From JANQPA01 sp964628385 (GTDB lineage Bacteria > Bacteroidota > Bacteroidia > Chitinophagales > Saprospiraceae): a stretch of DNA of 64,000 nucleotides. Shown piece by piece: positions 18,801 to 27,564 of this stretch. The position numbers and the translations under genes are program-made. Under the pieces are notes generated by a model that was given only the letters and a program-made list of their open reading frames with translations, made no database searches and was not told where the DNA came from. The stretch spans positions 60,742-124,741 of the forward strand of contig CAZVOD010000003.1 of NCBI GenBank assembly GCA_964628385.1, in the 5' to 3' direction. Each line of letters opens with the position of its first letter. Position 1 is the stretch's first letter.

Positions 18801-19817
18801 AATAGCATCTTCATTGTATACATAAGCAAGGCTGCGAGAAGTATCGCAGCCAATATAATCATCCGAGAAGCACCCGAGATCCGGGTCCACAAACATGGCA
18901 AAAAATGTAGAATCAATACTTTCCACAGCTCTGTTAATGAGCTTATAGCGCTGAAAAGTCATATCATTGATCTCATCATTTGTAGCGTAGGCAAAGGCTT
19001 GTACCTGTATCTCCATCTGAATGGCATCGCCCCGGGACTCAGAATGGATATTTCCTGCATCATTATAAATCCAAAAGATCATTTCATCCGGAAACTGAGG
19101 GTCATCACTACAGCCTCTGATCTCAATAACAGGATAGTCTCCATCCAGGGGATTGTATAGCTCATCTCCATTTTCATCCCAGAATCCGGCTAGGCCCTGA
19201 CTGGTATTGGGCAGGTCAAACTGATGAATCTCTCTGAAAAAGGGATTACCACGGGCCGGCCAGCCCTTGACATCCTTCGGGATTTCTTCTTCGCTGTAAG
19301 AACGGCCTAGTTGTATGGCTTGTTGATAATTGCGGATGTGCTGCTCTATATTTTCTCCCCTAACCACAAAAAAGCGATCCCAGCTAGCGCAGGTCTCCTG
19401 ATCAGTTTGGCCCGTTTGAGGATTTAATGGCCCGGGGTAATAGTCAAAAGAACCGGTACTGCGGCCGTAAGTTTGTGCAGCCAGCTTGAGGTTTCCTCCC
19501 GGATCTACCCCTCCCAGCCATACGGCACCTGCAAACATGGAAGAGACTTCCGGCAGGCCCGGGGCTACTTTAGGTACGACATACCTCCCGTCATTACCAT
19601 CCCACCAAACATCTCCGCCGGTAAGCAAGCGAGCCCGAACGTTGTTGATCGCCTGGTCGATCTGCGTAATAGCATTATCACAGTTTTCCCTAAAACTAAT
19701 TCTCGTCGGCGTATCATCTTCTCCTCTTTTCTTGTAGCGGGGGTCAATATGAGCTTCCAGCCCGGGACTGATGCCAAAGATGATAATTACAGTAAAAAGT
19801 AAAGTGTAAAAACGCAT
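15825..19817 (-). CDS. Large secreted protein with a C-terminal T9SS/FlgD-like domain
   Basis: A 1330-aa exported protein with a signal peptide ending G-L-E-A. The N-terminus carries S-S-M-F-A-G-A-V-W-L-G-G, seen in a family of giant Bacteroidota exoproteins. The middle has aspartate-rich calcium-type loops (E-D-G-D-G-L-P-D-I-D near residue 1020). The last 120 residues form a FlgD/T9SS-like beta sandwich (T-I-Y-S-L-D-G-K-F-I-R-Q-Y, S-G-V-Y-L-I-H-I-D). The end, K-F-D-P-S-G-L, differs from classic type-A sorting tails. No enzymatic motif was recognised. It lies between a TonB-type receptor (43 bases upstream) and a PorV-like barrel (28 bases downstream). Confidence 0.75.
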   Translation of the reverse strand: MRFYTLLFTVIIIFGISPGLEAHIDPRYKKRGEDDTPTRISFRENCDNAITQIDQAINNVRARLLTGGDVWWDGNDGRYVVPKVAPGLPEVSSMFAGAVWLGGVDPGGNLKLAAQTYGRSTGSFDYYPGPLNPQTGQTDQETCASWDRFFVVRGENIEQHIRNYQQAIQLGRSYSEEEIPKDVKGWPARGNPFFREIHQFDLPNTSQGLAGFWDENGDELYNPLDGDYPVIEIRGCSDDPQFPDEMIFWIYNDAGNIHSESRGDAIQMEIQVQAFAYATNDEINDMTFQRYKLINRAVESIDSTFFAMFVDPDLGCFSDDYIGCDTSRSLAYVYNEDAIDGQTGCTCSGINTYCTEIPILGVDYFRGPLDEFGNELPMSSFTYYNNAGVGSPPQGTTDPENSREYYNYLSGSWKDGNSFTFGDDAYQDGERINYAFTEAPNDPNGWSMCTAGLPFGDRRTIQASGPFRLDPGAVNELIIGAVWVADQDYPCPSIRKLQEADDIAQALFDNCFEITDGPDAPDVDFIELDRQIIAVFTNDTLSSNNAFESYAQRGLQIPAGATDTLYRFEGYKLFQLSGPDVTLADLEDPDKARLIYQVDIKNEVGRIFNWETIDNPTGEEFFAPFLEVEGQDQGLQHTFVITEDQFAEGDRRLINHKKYYFTALAYAFNEYEPFDPDQVIGQRMPYLEGRRNIGDGDNPYYVTIPHPIVDRQLNADYGQSPVIVRLDGKGAGGRFIDMNDSLRQAIIMNPAEFDGAISYVPGRAPIDVRIYNPLEVVDGTFELKIVDDNLSDDQLESNATWELRNLSDPTMPLITSDRGIALLNEQIISEYGFSITIEQTAELGDSQSGDNGVIGYEEEYLTANPVEWFSGIPDGFSAGSTIIGDQVFDYVANSFGEPDAPLDADQALSNVGPGYFIPYFMANWRAKEQQNLDLQYITPAWTDLSGGNLVRTSPEAALANVNNVDIVLTSNKELWSRCVVVETANRYYNSSGFNAEGNHTNFDLRADPNVTKEDEDGDGLPDIDTEDPGIGMGWFPGYAIDVETGQRLNIFFGENSVYNGEIAPEAFVGPATGGDMMFNPGSQLILDAGTTVSLFNFLAGGQHFIYVTKTPYDECALFRERLDPNLPSDLLKANAIRQISWAGFPILAPGTELLSYAEGLLPADLVIKLRVNNPFAVKSGTGISDGYPTYEFRIDGKSPRPLSAVGVETALDMIKVVPNPYLGYSEYETSKFTTTVKVTNLPARATITIYSLDGKFIRQYRRDEQPGIPEGANRGIKQNQIAPDLEWDLRNSQGIPIGSGVYLIHIDAGSLGERTIKWFGVNRKFDPSGL

Positions 19818-19860
19818 GTCTATTTTATTCTTTTATTTAGCAGCAATTCTTTGAAGTTGA

Positions 19861-22800
19861 TTAAAAATCAAATATAGCTCCCAGAAAAATACGTCTGGGG
19901 AGGCTAAAAAAGTCCGGATTGAGCAGTGCCCACTGATAGGAATCTAAAAAGGCATTGACTTCTCTCCTGGAGTTTTCAATCGATTCAATTTGGTCCAGGC
20001 CATTGGAAGATAGCAGGAAGCCATCGTCTTCCGGACTGCCCGAAGCGGAATACACATTCAGGACATTCCTCCGATCTAGTAGGTTGGATACTCTTACATA
20101 TACATTGACGTTCATTTTTTGAGCTACCTGAAAAGACTTGTCCACGCGGAGGTTCAATGTGAAAGTCCACGGCTGTCTGGATCCATTGATGGCACCGGCA
20201 ATCGTATTACCGCCAAGCTGCTCCGGTGTGATCGTGGCAGTGTACGGCCGGCCAGAGACTGCAATACCCTGAAGATTAACGCCCAGGTTTTGAAAGATTC
20301 TTTTATCAAAAAGTATGGGCCCTTTATTAGGACCAAAACGGTAATCCATATTCAAATTAAAGCGATGGCGTTCATCGTAATTCAGAGGAAACAAAGACCT
20401 GAGGTTCCCGCGGCTGGTCAGGCCTCGTTGAGAATTGGCATTAGAGCCAGTTCCATCAGCGAATTGTAGCGTGTAGTTAGCATTTAGGGAAATATTGGAA
20501 GTTCTTCGCAGATCATATTCAAAACTAAAGCCTTTTACTGTACCAAAATCAAGGTTATCGTAAGTTGTATACTGATTAATGATAGGGACGGGAAAAATAG
20601 TTCTGACCTGAATCATATCACGAAGCTCTTTGTAATACGCCGCAAGCTTAACCGCGGCTGATTTACTCACCACTTGCCGGAACCCTACCTCATAATCAAT
20701 GGTACGCTGTGGCCTCAAATCCGGGTTGTTCTTGATAATACTCGCTTCGTCGGTAAAGTAGAAATAATCTCTGGGGGTAGCGATGGTATTAGACTGGGGC
20801 CGCTGAACCAGAATATCATAATGGGCAAAGAAATTAGCTTCCCCAGATATTGGAAAAGAAAATGCCAAGCGGGGCACTACTGTAACTGCCGCCTCGTAAT
20901 CTTCAAAAGAAACACTGGGATCGAACTCAGGAGATTTAATAAAACCATTATTTTGAGTGACCCGCTCATCCTGGTATTTGGGAAATACCAGCCCTCCCGA
21001 GATCACCTCTGTGGGGCCGTTTACCGGTGTACCGCTACTATCAAACCACTGATCGCCATTTCTGTACGCTTGCACTGCCGGATCGGAATTTAAGTCATCC
21101 TCACTCTGTAGATATACCTTATAATCTTTGCCAATATTACCGGGACGATTACCGCCAAACTCCTCGTGAAACTGCCCGGCTCCCATTATATCGTACAAAG
21201 AATAGATGTCTTTCAATACCCTGGTATTGGCATCATAGCGCTCTATCCGGACACCGAGCCGGAAGATAATATCATCAAAATTAAACTTATCCTGAATATA
21301 CACAGCTGCATAATCTGGGCGATTAGGAGCCACAGGAAACGTTCTGATACCCTCTGCATCACGGGCAGTAAAAAAATCATCAAAAGTGCCGTTGAAGGGA
21401 TTGCCCAGGTAGTCATACCCCAAATAATTTAATACGCCTTCATCGTTGAGCTCTTTGGCAGAAAACAAGTCCAGACTTAGGTCAGCGGGATCAATGCCAT
21501 CTACGTTGACAAATTCTGATAATTCCTGCCCTGTCACTTTTCTGACTTCCCGAAAAAATCGACTATCCTCATTTTCCTCCAATTTCAGACTCAAAAGAGG
21601 GACCTCTTCAAACCCTTCGAGGCCATTAAAAAAGCCAACTGTATCTGGGTTTTCGGCTATACCCTGTATGTGAATATTGGCCTGCTGCCGGGCAATATTC
21701 CACAGGTTTCTGGGGCTTACATTGTATACCCGATTAATTCTTTTCTCGTACATGAAGCCCACCTGAATGCTATGACGCCCTCTATCAGAATCCCCCTTTG
21801 GAACAATATCAAAGTTAGCATTGGCATTGATCGTGATGACATCACTTTCATTTTTCCCATAACTATTAAATACAGTACCTACGTTAGTATGAAAATTCCA
21901 GGAGTTATTGAAAACATTTGAAATAATGCCGTTGGGTGCAATAAAACTCTCCAACGCCAGGAGGTTATCAATCTGATTAGAGCGGTTGGTAATGACGGCA
22001 TTGCCAACAATGCCATTCACAGATTCATCAAAATTGAGTCCCAATACGTTGTTATAATTGGCCAGTACGGGGTTAGAAGGGCCAGGTGTGAAGCCGCGGA
22101 GTACTCTTAAATAATCTGTATGGATCAGACTTGAAGCTTGCGTTTCCGGATCTATCTGTTCAAAGAATGTGGGGATCCATTCCACATCAAAAGTCCCTAT
22201 ATGGCCGTATTCAAAAAATTGATCCCCGTGGTTAAAGTCAGCACTTTCCGAGGAGGTAAATTCATATCCCGCTTGTAGCGTGTACGAAGCGTTTTGTATA
22301 ATGCCTTTTGTATTTTTGAATTTGTGACGAAAGCGAAAATTACCGCGGGCCGTAGTCGAAGTGGCCAGTGGATTATTCTGGCTATTCATAAGTGTCCAAC
22401 TGCGACCGGGCGAGAAGCGATTCCTGGAATTCGTAAATGCTCCGGTAAGCGTAATATCCATTGCTTCATTGAGTAAGGCATCCACTTTTGCAGTGAAGTT
22501 GATATTGCTACTCTCATCGTTAGGATTCGCCTGTAAAATGTTAACGTCTTCGTTGGTGAGAAAATCAGCGGCAACCAATGGACTATTAGGGTCACCAATA
22601 ATGGGATTGTCTTGGAGGGAGGCCAACCGTTCTTCTTTTACCTGAAATAAAGGTACAGCCGGCGGATCATCATCCAGACGATAGGTATATCGCCCCGCCA
22701 GGCGGTACCCCAGAACTGATTGGCCGGAGCTGTTTTTCAAGATCGGACCACTGAGGTTAAAGCCAATCAGGTTATTACTGTAAGGATCTAAAAACTGGGA

Positions 22801-23508
22801 AGTCTCCAGTTCTAGTCCACCAGAAAATTGCTTAGAAGGCCCCTTTGTGGTAATAGAGATGATACCACCAGTTACATCACCGTATCTGGCTTCAATACCA
22901 CCAGTTATGACCTGAAGCTGATCAATTTCAGATTCCGGAATTAAAGAGCCCAGCACCCTGATGCCATCCACGTAATAATCAGTAGCATTACTCCTTGATC
23001 CCCTCACATTGATAGCCCCTCCTTCGTCAGCAGAAGCCAGACCCGCTGCGGTGGTAGCCAGCGCATTGATGTTTCTGGTAGGCAGATTTCTGATCTGATC
23101 ACTTGTAATAACAGAGCCGGAAGTGGTATTATCTATTTCTATGAGCGGTACTTTGTAATCTACGACCTCGATCTTATCCAAAAGGACACCAGAAAACAGC
23201 TCAAAGTCGAGCTTATTGGCCTTTCCAGCCAGTACTTTGACGCCGACGATCTTCTGAGGCTGATAGCCCGTATAACTAGCCTCGACATCGTAGGTTCCCG
23301 GGTCAATATTGCTAAAGTTGTAATTCCCAGAATCATCCGTTTCCACAACATTTTTTAGTACGCCATTTTGTATTAAAGAAATAGAAGCAAATGGTAGTGT
23401 TTCATCGTCGTCAAGATCTTTTACCTTACCGTAAAGAGAGGTTTGGCCATCAGCGTAGTGGACAAGCGTGCATAGCATTATAATCGAGAGTGGTAAAAGT
23501 CGGTGCAT
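19861..23508 (-). CDS. TonB-dependent receptor with N-terminal carboxypeptidase-like domain
   Basis: A 1215-aa outer-membrane protein. After the signal peptide comes a CarboxypepD_reg-like beta sandwich (about residues 22-110; G-K-V-K-D-L-D-D-D-E-T-L-P-F). The plug follows (I-N-V-R-G-S-R-S-N-A-T-D-Y-Y-V-D-G-I-R near 175, then E-A-R-Y-G-D-V-T-G-G-I-I-S-I), then a barrel of about 22 strands ending F-L-G-A-I-F-D-F with terminal phenylalanine. Typical TonB receptors import large ligands. This one has no SusD neighbour but heads an operon with a secreted protein and a PorV-like barrel, so it may act with T9SS export. The substrate is unknown. Confidence 0.85.
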   Translation of the reverse strand: MHRLLPLSIIMLCTLVHYADGQTSLYGKVKDLDDDETLPFASISLIQNGVLKNVVETDDSGNYNFSNIDPGTYDVEASYTGYQPQKIVGVKVLAGKANKLDFELFSGVLLDKIEVVDYKVPLIEIDNTTSGSVITSDQIRNLPTRNINALATTAAGLASADEGGAINVRGSRSNATDYYVDGIRVLGSLIPESEIDQLQVITGGIEARYGDVTGGIISITTKGPSKQFSGGLELETSQFLDPYSNNLIGFNLSGPILKNSSGQSVLGYRLAGRYTYRLDDDPPAVPLFQVKEERLASLQDNPIIGDPNSPLVAADFLTNEDVNILQANPNDESSNINFTAKVDALLNEAMDITLTGAFTNSRNRFSPGRSWTLMNSQNNPLATSTTARGNFRFRHKFKNTKGIIQNASYTLQAGYEFTSSESADFNHGDQFFEYGHIGTFDVEWIPTFFEQIDPETQASSLIHTDYLRVLRGFTPGPSNPVLANYNNVLGLNFDESVNGIVGNAVITNRSNQIDNLLALESFIAPNGIISNVFNNSWNFHTNVGTVFNSYGKNESDVITINANANFDIVPKGDSDRGRHSIQVGFMYEKRINRVYNVSPRNLWNIARQQANIHIQGIAENPDTVGFFNGLEGFEEVPLLSLKLEENEDSRFFREVRKVTGQELSEFVNVDGIDPADLSLDLFSAKELNDEGVLNYLGYDYLGNPFNGTFDDFFTARDAEGIRTFPVAPNRPDYAAVYIQDKFNFDDIIFRLGVRIERYDANTRVLKDIYSLYDIMGAGQFHEEFGGNRPGNIGKDYKVYLQSEDDLNSDPAVQAYRNGDQWFDSSGTPVNGPTEVISGGLVFPKYQDERVTQNNGFIKSPEFDPSVSFEDYEAAVTVVPRLAFSFPISGEANFFAHYDILVQRPQSNTIATPRDYFYFTDEASIIKNNPDLRPQRTIDYEVGFRQVVSKSAAVKLAAYYKELRDMIQVRTIFPVPIINQYTTYDNLDFGTVKGFSFEYDLRRTSNISLNANYTLQFADGTGSNANSQRGLTSRGNLRSLFPLNYDERHRFNLNMDYRFGPNKGPILFDKRIFQNLGVNLQGIAVSGRPYTATITPEQLGGNTIAGAINGSRQPWTFTLNLRVDKSFQVAQKMNVNVYVRVSNLLDRRNVLNVYSASGSPEDDGFLLSSNGLDQIESIENSRREVNAFLDSYQWALLNPDFFSLPRRIFLGAIFDF

Positions 23509-23826
23509 CTGAAATATTGTGATGATATCAAATGTTGATTGCGCTAAAAAGAAAAACGATTTACTTAAAATTGGACAAACCCCATAACTCTGATGCGCTC
23601 TTAACTTTTATGGCCTGCTCTTAGGAGGATCTCTCCATTCGGGTTAATTTTGCGCTTTTCTGGAGCATCCATGAATTAAGTCATTTACAGAACGAACCAT
23701 TGCGTACCTTTGCAAGTGTCAATAAAATTGATAAAGGCACTTTAGTCTAATAATTGACAAATGATTCAAGAGAGGGACGTCAGGATTTCGAACTACTTTT
23801 ACCTGTTGTACTGTTGAATATTTTTT
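23509..23826. other. Divergent intergenic region with a candidate promoter
   Basis: This 318-base region separates the minus-strand TonB operon from a plus-strand lipoprotein gene. A TAnnTTTG box, TACCTTTG, lies at 23705-23712 on the plus strand, about 115 bases before the lipoprotein start, without a clear -33 element. I see no gene and no clear repeat. Confidence 0.4.
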
Positions 23827-24534
23827 ATGGCAAAAGATAATTTTATGAGATATACGGTAATCCTTTGCGCCTTGTTACTGAGTCTGTTTCTTTTTGGATG
23901 CCAAAAAGGAGGAGGATCAGGCACTGATAAGGAGCAATATTTTGCCAATTTATACGCAAGGTTTTTGCAAGAGGAACGCTCTGTAAAAGGAACGGCATCG
24001 TTCTTCAAGGGTACGTCCCGGCAAACGGCCCAATCTATAGAAAATGAAAGTGGAGTAACATTTTTTGGCGCCCCTATGAAAAGAAAAAAAATCGATTTAC
24101 TGACGACTTATATCAGCCAAATCAACAATGTTGCTTATGATAGTCAGGATCTCATTTTCTACTTCAATGATCAAAAAGGGCGTTTACACTCTTTTCAGTT
24201 TGATATGTTACCCATCAGAAACTGGGAGCTCATTGGTCGGGCCAGCAAACAGAATGGCCTAAAAGTACGCTTTACCGGCGGTGCCATCCGGGAAAGCCAG
24301 GAACTGGTGTTGTTATTCTCGGATAAAAATCAAAAAGCACATTCCATTATTATTCAGGGGCCATTGGAAAACGAGCTGATCCTGACTCCTGAGCAGATAC
24401 AGGACTGGCCTATGGGCGAAGGTAGTATGTATTTGATAAAAAAAGCGAGCTACGAAAAGCTTTCCGCCCCGTGGATCATAGAAGGACAGATAGAGTATTA
24501 CAGTCTTACCAGAAGGGTAGATATTCAGGAATAG
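23827..24534 (+). CDS. Lipoprotein of unknown function
   Basis: A 235-aa protein with a lipoprotein signal peptide (hydrophobic core C-A-L-L-L-S-L-F-L-F-G-C), so it is probably anchored to a membrane facing the periplasm. A second ATG at 23845 gives a more typical signal length and may be the true start. The mature part is soluble, with a region that reads like a short beta-rich domain (residues 80-235). I do not recognise a family. It ends 101 bases before carB, which has its own -7 box. Confidence 0.6.
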   Translation: MAKDNFMRYTVILCALLLSLFLFGCQKGGGSGTDKEQYFANLYARFLQEERSVKGTASFFKGTSRQTAQSIENESGVTFFGAPMKRKKIDLLTTYISQINNVAYDSQDLIFYFNDQKGRLHSFQFDMLPIRNWELIGRASKQNGLKVRFTGGAIRESQELVLLFSDKNQKAHSIIIQGPLENELILTPEQIQDWPMGEGSMYLIKKASYEKLSAPWIIEGQIEYYSLTRRVDIQE

Positions 24535-24598
24535 TGTATGGGTAAAAAAAAACTGCCCGAAAAGTCAAAAAAATCCACTGATTCCGCTAATTGGGTCT

Positions 24599-24606
24599 TA
24601 TCTTTG
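24599..24606 (+). promoter_or_regulatory. -7 box (TATCTTTG) of carB
   Basis: An exact TAnnTTTG match 30 bases before the carB ATG, which would give a leader of roughly 25 bases. No convincing -33 TTTG is visible. Confidence 0.5.
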
Positions 24607-24635
24607 CAGGCAATTTGTAAAACTAGTACTCACTC

Positions 24636-27452
24636 ATGCCTAGAGATAATTCCATCAAGTCAGTTCTTATTATTGGAAGCGGTCCAATCATTATAGGTCA
24701 GGCCTGCGAATTTGATTATGCAGGATCTCAAGCATCCCGCTCTTTGAGAGAAGAGGGAATAGAGGTAACGCTGATCAATTCCAACCCGGCCACTATCATG
24801 ACCGACCCACTTACGGCCGATCATGTTTACCTACTGCCTTTGACAGTAGAAAGTATTATCCAAATATTAGAAGAAAGACAAATAGATGCAGTGCTACCCA
24901 CCATGGGTGGTCAAACTGCCCTGAACCTCGCTATAGAAGCCGGCAAGCAGAATGTCTGGGAGCGTTTTAATGTGCGGCTGATCGGGGTTGACCTGGAAGC
25001 CATTGAAATAGCAGAAAATAGAGAAGCTTTTCGACAGCTTATGGTAGACATAGACCTCAAGGTAGCTCCTTCTTTTATTGCCAATTCCTTTTTAGAAGGT
25101 AAAGATGCTTCTCAAAAACTGGGTTTCCCGCTGGTTATTCGACCTTCTTATACACTTGGCGGTACGGGTGGAAGCTTCGTGCACTCGGAAGAGCATTTTG
25201 ATGTAGCCCTTAGACGAGGGCTTGACATGTCGCCCGTGCATGAAGTATTAGTAGAAAGAGCCGTACTGGGTTGGAAAGAATTCGAACTGGAACTGCTTCG
25301 TGACCAAAACGACAATGTCGTCATCATCTGTACGGTAGAAAATGTAGACCCCATGGGCGTCCATACTGGCGACAGTATCACGGTGGCCCCGGCTATGACA
25401 CTTTCGGATACTGCTTACCAGAATATGCGAGATCAGGCCATTCATGCTATGCGTTCTTTGGGGAACTTTTCAGGCGGATGTAATATACAGTTTGCTCAAA
25501 ATCCGGAAACAGAAGACTTGATTATCATTGAGATCAATCCTCGAGTTTCAAGGTCCTCGGCGCTAGCCAGTAAAGCTACCGGATACCCCATTGCCAAGAT
25601 AGCAGCCAAATTGGCCATTGGATATACCCTGGATGAATTAAAGAACCAGATTACCCAGACGACTTCTGCTTATTTTGAGCCTAGCCTTGATTATGTGATT
25701 GTAAAGATGCCACGCTGGAATTTTGCCAAGTTCCACGGTGCTGATACCCGGCTGGGATTGCAGATGAAATCTGTTGGAGAGGTAATGGGTATTGGTCGTA
25801 ATTTCTTGGAGGCGCTGCAAAAGGCTTGCCAATCATTGGAAAATAATCGCATGGGGTTGGGAGCAGATATAAAAGAGTGGATCAAAACCGCCGATGTACT
25901 CGATCGATTGGAGACGCCCCGTGATGATCGCATCTTCAGATTAAAGGATGCCCTACGCCTAGGTGTTCCGGCCAAGACTGTACATAAACTAACACAAATT
26001 GACCCCTGGTTTATCAAGCAAATCAAGCGCCTGGTCAAGATGGAAAAACAGCTGATGAAGTATAATATCCCGGAAGATATACCGGCTGATTTCTTCAGAA
26101 AGCTCAAGTCGGTAGGCTACTCCGATGCTCAGATTGCCTGGTTGATGCGCATTAGTGAAGAAGAGGTGAGAAAATACCGCAAGAAGCTCGATGTAAATCG
26201 CACTTATAAAATGGTAGATACGTGTGCGGCGGAGTTTGAAGCCCAAACGCCTTATTTCTATTCTACCTTTGATGAAGAAAATGAGAGCGTGCCTAGCGAT
26301 AAAAAAAAGGTGATTGTTCTTGGCTCTGGGCCCAACCGGATCGGCCAGGGTATTGAATTTGATTATTGTTGTGTACACGGCCTTTTGGCCCTGAAAGAGA
26401 TCGGTTATGAGTCTATAATGATCAATTGTAATCCGGAGACGGTTTCTACTGACTTTGACATTGCGGATAAGCTATACTTCGAGCCAGTATTTTGGGAGCA
26501 CCTCGAAGATATTATTGACCTTGAGCAGCCCGAAGGGGTAATTGTACAATTGGGAGGACAAACCGCCTTAAAGCTGGCTAAAAATCTTCACAAGAAAGGT
26601 GTAAAAATTATAGGCACCAGCTTTGAGTCTATGGACCTTGCTGAGGACAGAGGCGCCTTCTCAGATTTATTAAAGCGACTTGATATTCCCTATCCTGAAT
26701 ATGGCGCAGCTACTGATGCAGACGAAGCGCTGGAAATAGCTAACAGAGTTACTTATCCAGTACTGGTACGGCCTTCTTACGTTCTTGGTGGCCAGCGAAT
26801 GAGAATTGTTATTAATGACGAAGAGCTGGAACATCAGGTGCTAAGTATATTCAAGCATATGCCTGATAACCGCGTGTTGATCGATCAGTTTTTGGAAAGA
26901 GCCAAGGAAGCTGAAATTGACGCTATCTGTGATGGAGATGAAGTACACATAATGGGGATTATGGAACACATTGAACCAGCGGGTATTCACTCCGGTGATA
27001 GCTCGGCAGTATTACCGACATACTCCATATCGGTGGAAGCCGTTAGCAAAATGGTAGAATATACCAAGATGATTGCCAAAGAGCTTCAGATCAAAGGCTT
27101 AATCAATGTACAGTTTGCTATAAAAGACGATCAGGTATACGTGATCGAAGCTAACCCAAGGGCTTCCAGGACGACACCATTCATTGCTAAGGCATACAAA
27201 GTACCTTATTTAAAAATTGCCACCAAGGTAATGATGGGTACTCATAAGCTTAAAGATTTTGACATTAAGCCAAGTCCAAGTGGTTTTGCCATTAAGGTTC
27301 CGATCTTTTCCTTTAACAAATTTCCAAACGTAGATAAGAACCTGGGGCCAGAGATGAAATCGACCGGTGAAGCTATTCACTTTATCAAGGACTTGTCAGA
27401 CCCATTTTTTAAAGACCTGGATAGCCAACGCTACATGTACCTAACCCGATAG
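24636..27452 (+). CDS. carB: Carbamoyl-phosphate synthase large subunit, short form
   Basis: A 938-aa enzyme that makes carbamoyl phosphate from bicarbonate, ammonia and two ATP for pyrimidine and arginine synthesis. Two ATP-grasp halves are visible. The first starts V-L-I-I-G-S-G-P-I-I-I-G-Q-A with R-P-S-Y-T-L-G-G-T-G-G. The second starts V-I-V-L-G-S-G-P-N-R-I-G-Q-G with R-P-S-Y-V-L-G-G-Q. CarB usually has about 1070 residues. This one stops after G-P-E-M-K-S-T-G-E plus a short tail, so the C-terminal MGS-like allosteric domain is missing. A terminator follows immediately, so a frameshift is unlikely. carA is not adjacent. Confidence 0.95.
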   Translation: MPRDNSIKSVLIIGSGPIIIGQACEFDYAGSQASRSLREEGIEVTLINSNPATIMTDPLTADHVYLLPLTVESIIQILEERQIDAVLPTMGGQTALNLAIEAGKQNVWERFNVRLIGVDLEAIEIAENREAFRQLMVDIDLKVAPSFIANSFLEGKDASQKLGFPLVIRPSYTLGGTGGSFVHSEEHFDVALRRGLDMSPVHEVLVERAVLGWKEFELELLRDQNDNVVIICTVENVDPMGVHTGDSITVAPAMTLSDTAYQNMRDQAIHAMRSLGNFSGGCNIQFAQNPETEDLIIIEINPRVSRSSALASKATGYPIAKIAAKLAIGYTLDELKNQITQTTSAYFEPSLDYVIVKMPRWNFAKFHGADTRLGLQMKSVGEVMGIGRNFLEALQKACQSLENNRMGLGADIKEWIKTADVLDRLETPRDDRIFRLKDALRLGVPAKTVHKLTQIDPWFIKQIKRLVKMEKQLMKYNIPEDIPADFFRKLKSVGYSDAQIAWLMRISEEEVRKYRKKLDVNRTYKMVDTCAAEFEAQTPYFYSTFDEENESVPSDKKKVIVLGSGPNRIGQGIEFDYCCVHGLLALKEIGYESIMINCNPETVSTDFDIADKLYFEPVFWEHLEDIIDLEQPEGVIVQLGGQTALKLAKNLHKKGVKIIGTSFESMDLAEDRGAFSDLLKRLDIPYPEYGAATDADEALEIANRVTYPVLVRPSYVLGGQRMRIVINDEELEHQVLSIFKHMPDNRVLIDQFLERAKEAEIDAICDGDEVHIMGIMEHIEPAGIHSGDSSAVLPTYSISVEAVSKMVEYTKMIAKELQIKGLINVQFAIKDDQVYVIEANPRASRTTPFIAKAYKVPYLKIATKVMMGTHKLKDFDIKPSPSGFAIKVPIFSFNKFPNVDKNLGPEMKSTGEAIHFIKDLSDPFFKDLDSQRYMYLTR

Positions 27453-27489
27453 CGGAGCGTTATTGGGAAATAGGTTTTGTGAAAAAGAG

Positions 27490-27529
27490 AGAGCAGAAAG
27501 TAAGGTTAAAATTAACTTCTTTCTGCTCT
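27490..27529 (+). terminator. carB terminator
   Basis: Perfect 11-bp arms (27490-27500 and 27519-27529) are followed by a T-run, 37 bases after the carB stop. It may also serve the convergent SusD fragment. Confidence 0.85.
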
Positions 27530-27564
27530 TTTAATTTACTAGCTCTCACCTAGTATCTACCTGA

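Noticed and set aside
23509..23826. Possible regulator gene in the divergent gap
   Set aside because: No open frame of convincing length or protein pattern is present; only a candidate -7 box was kept.
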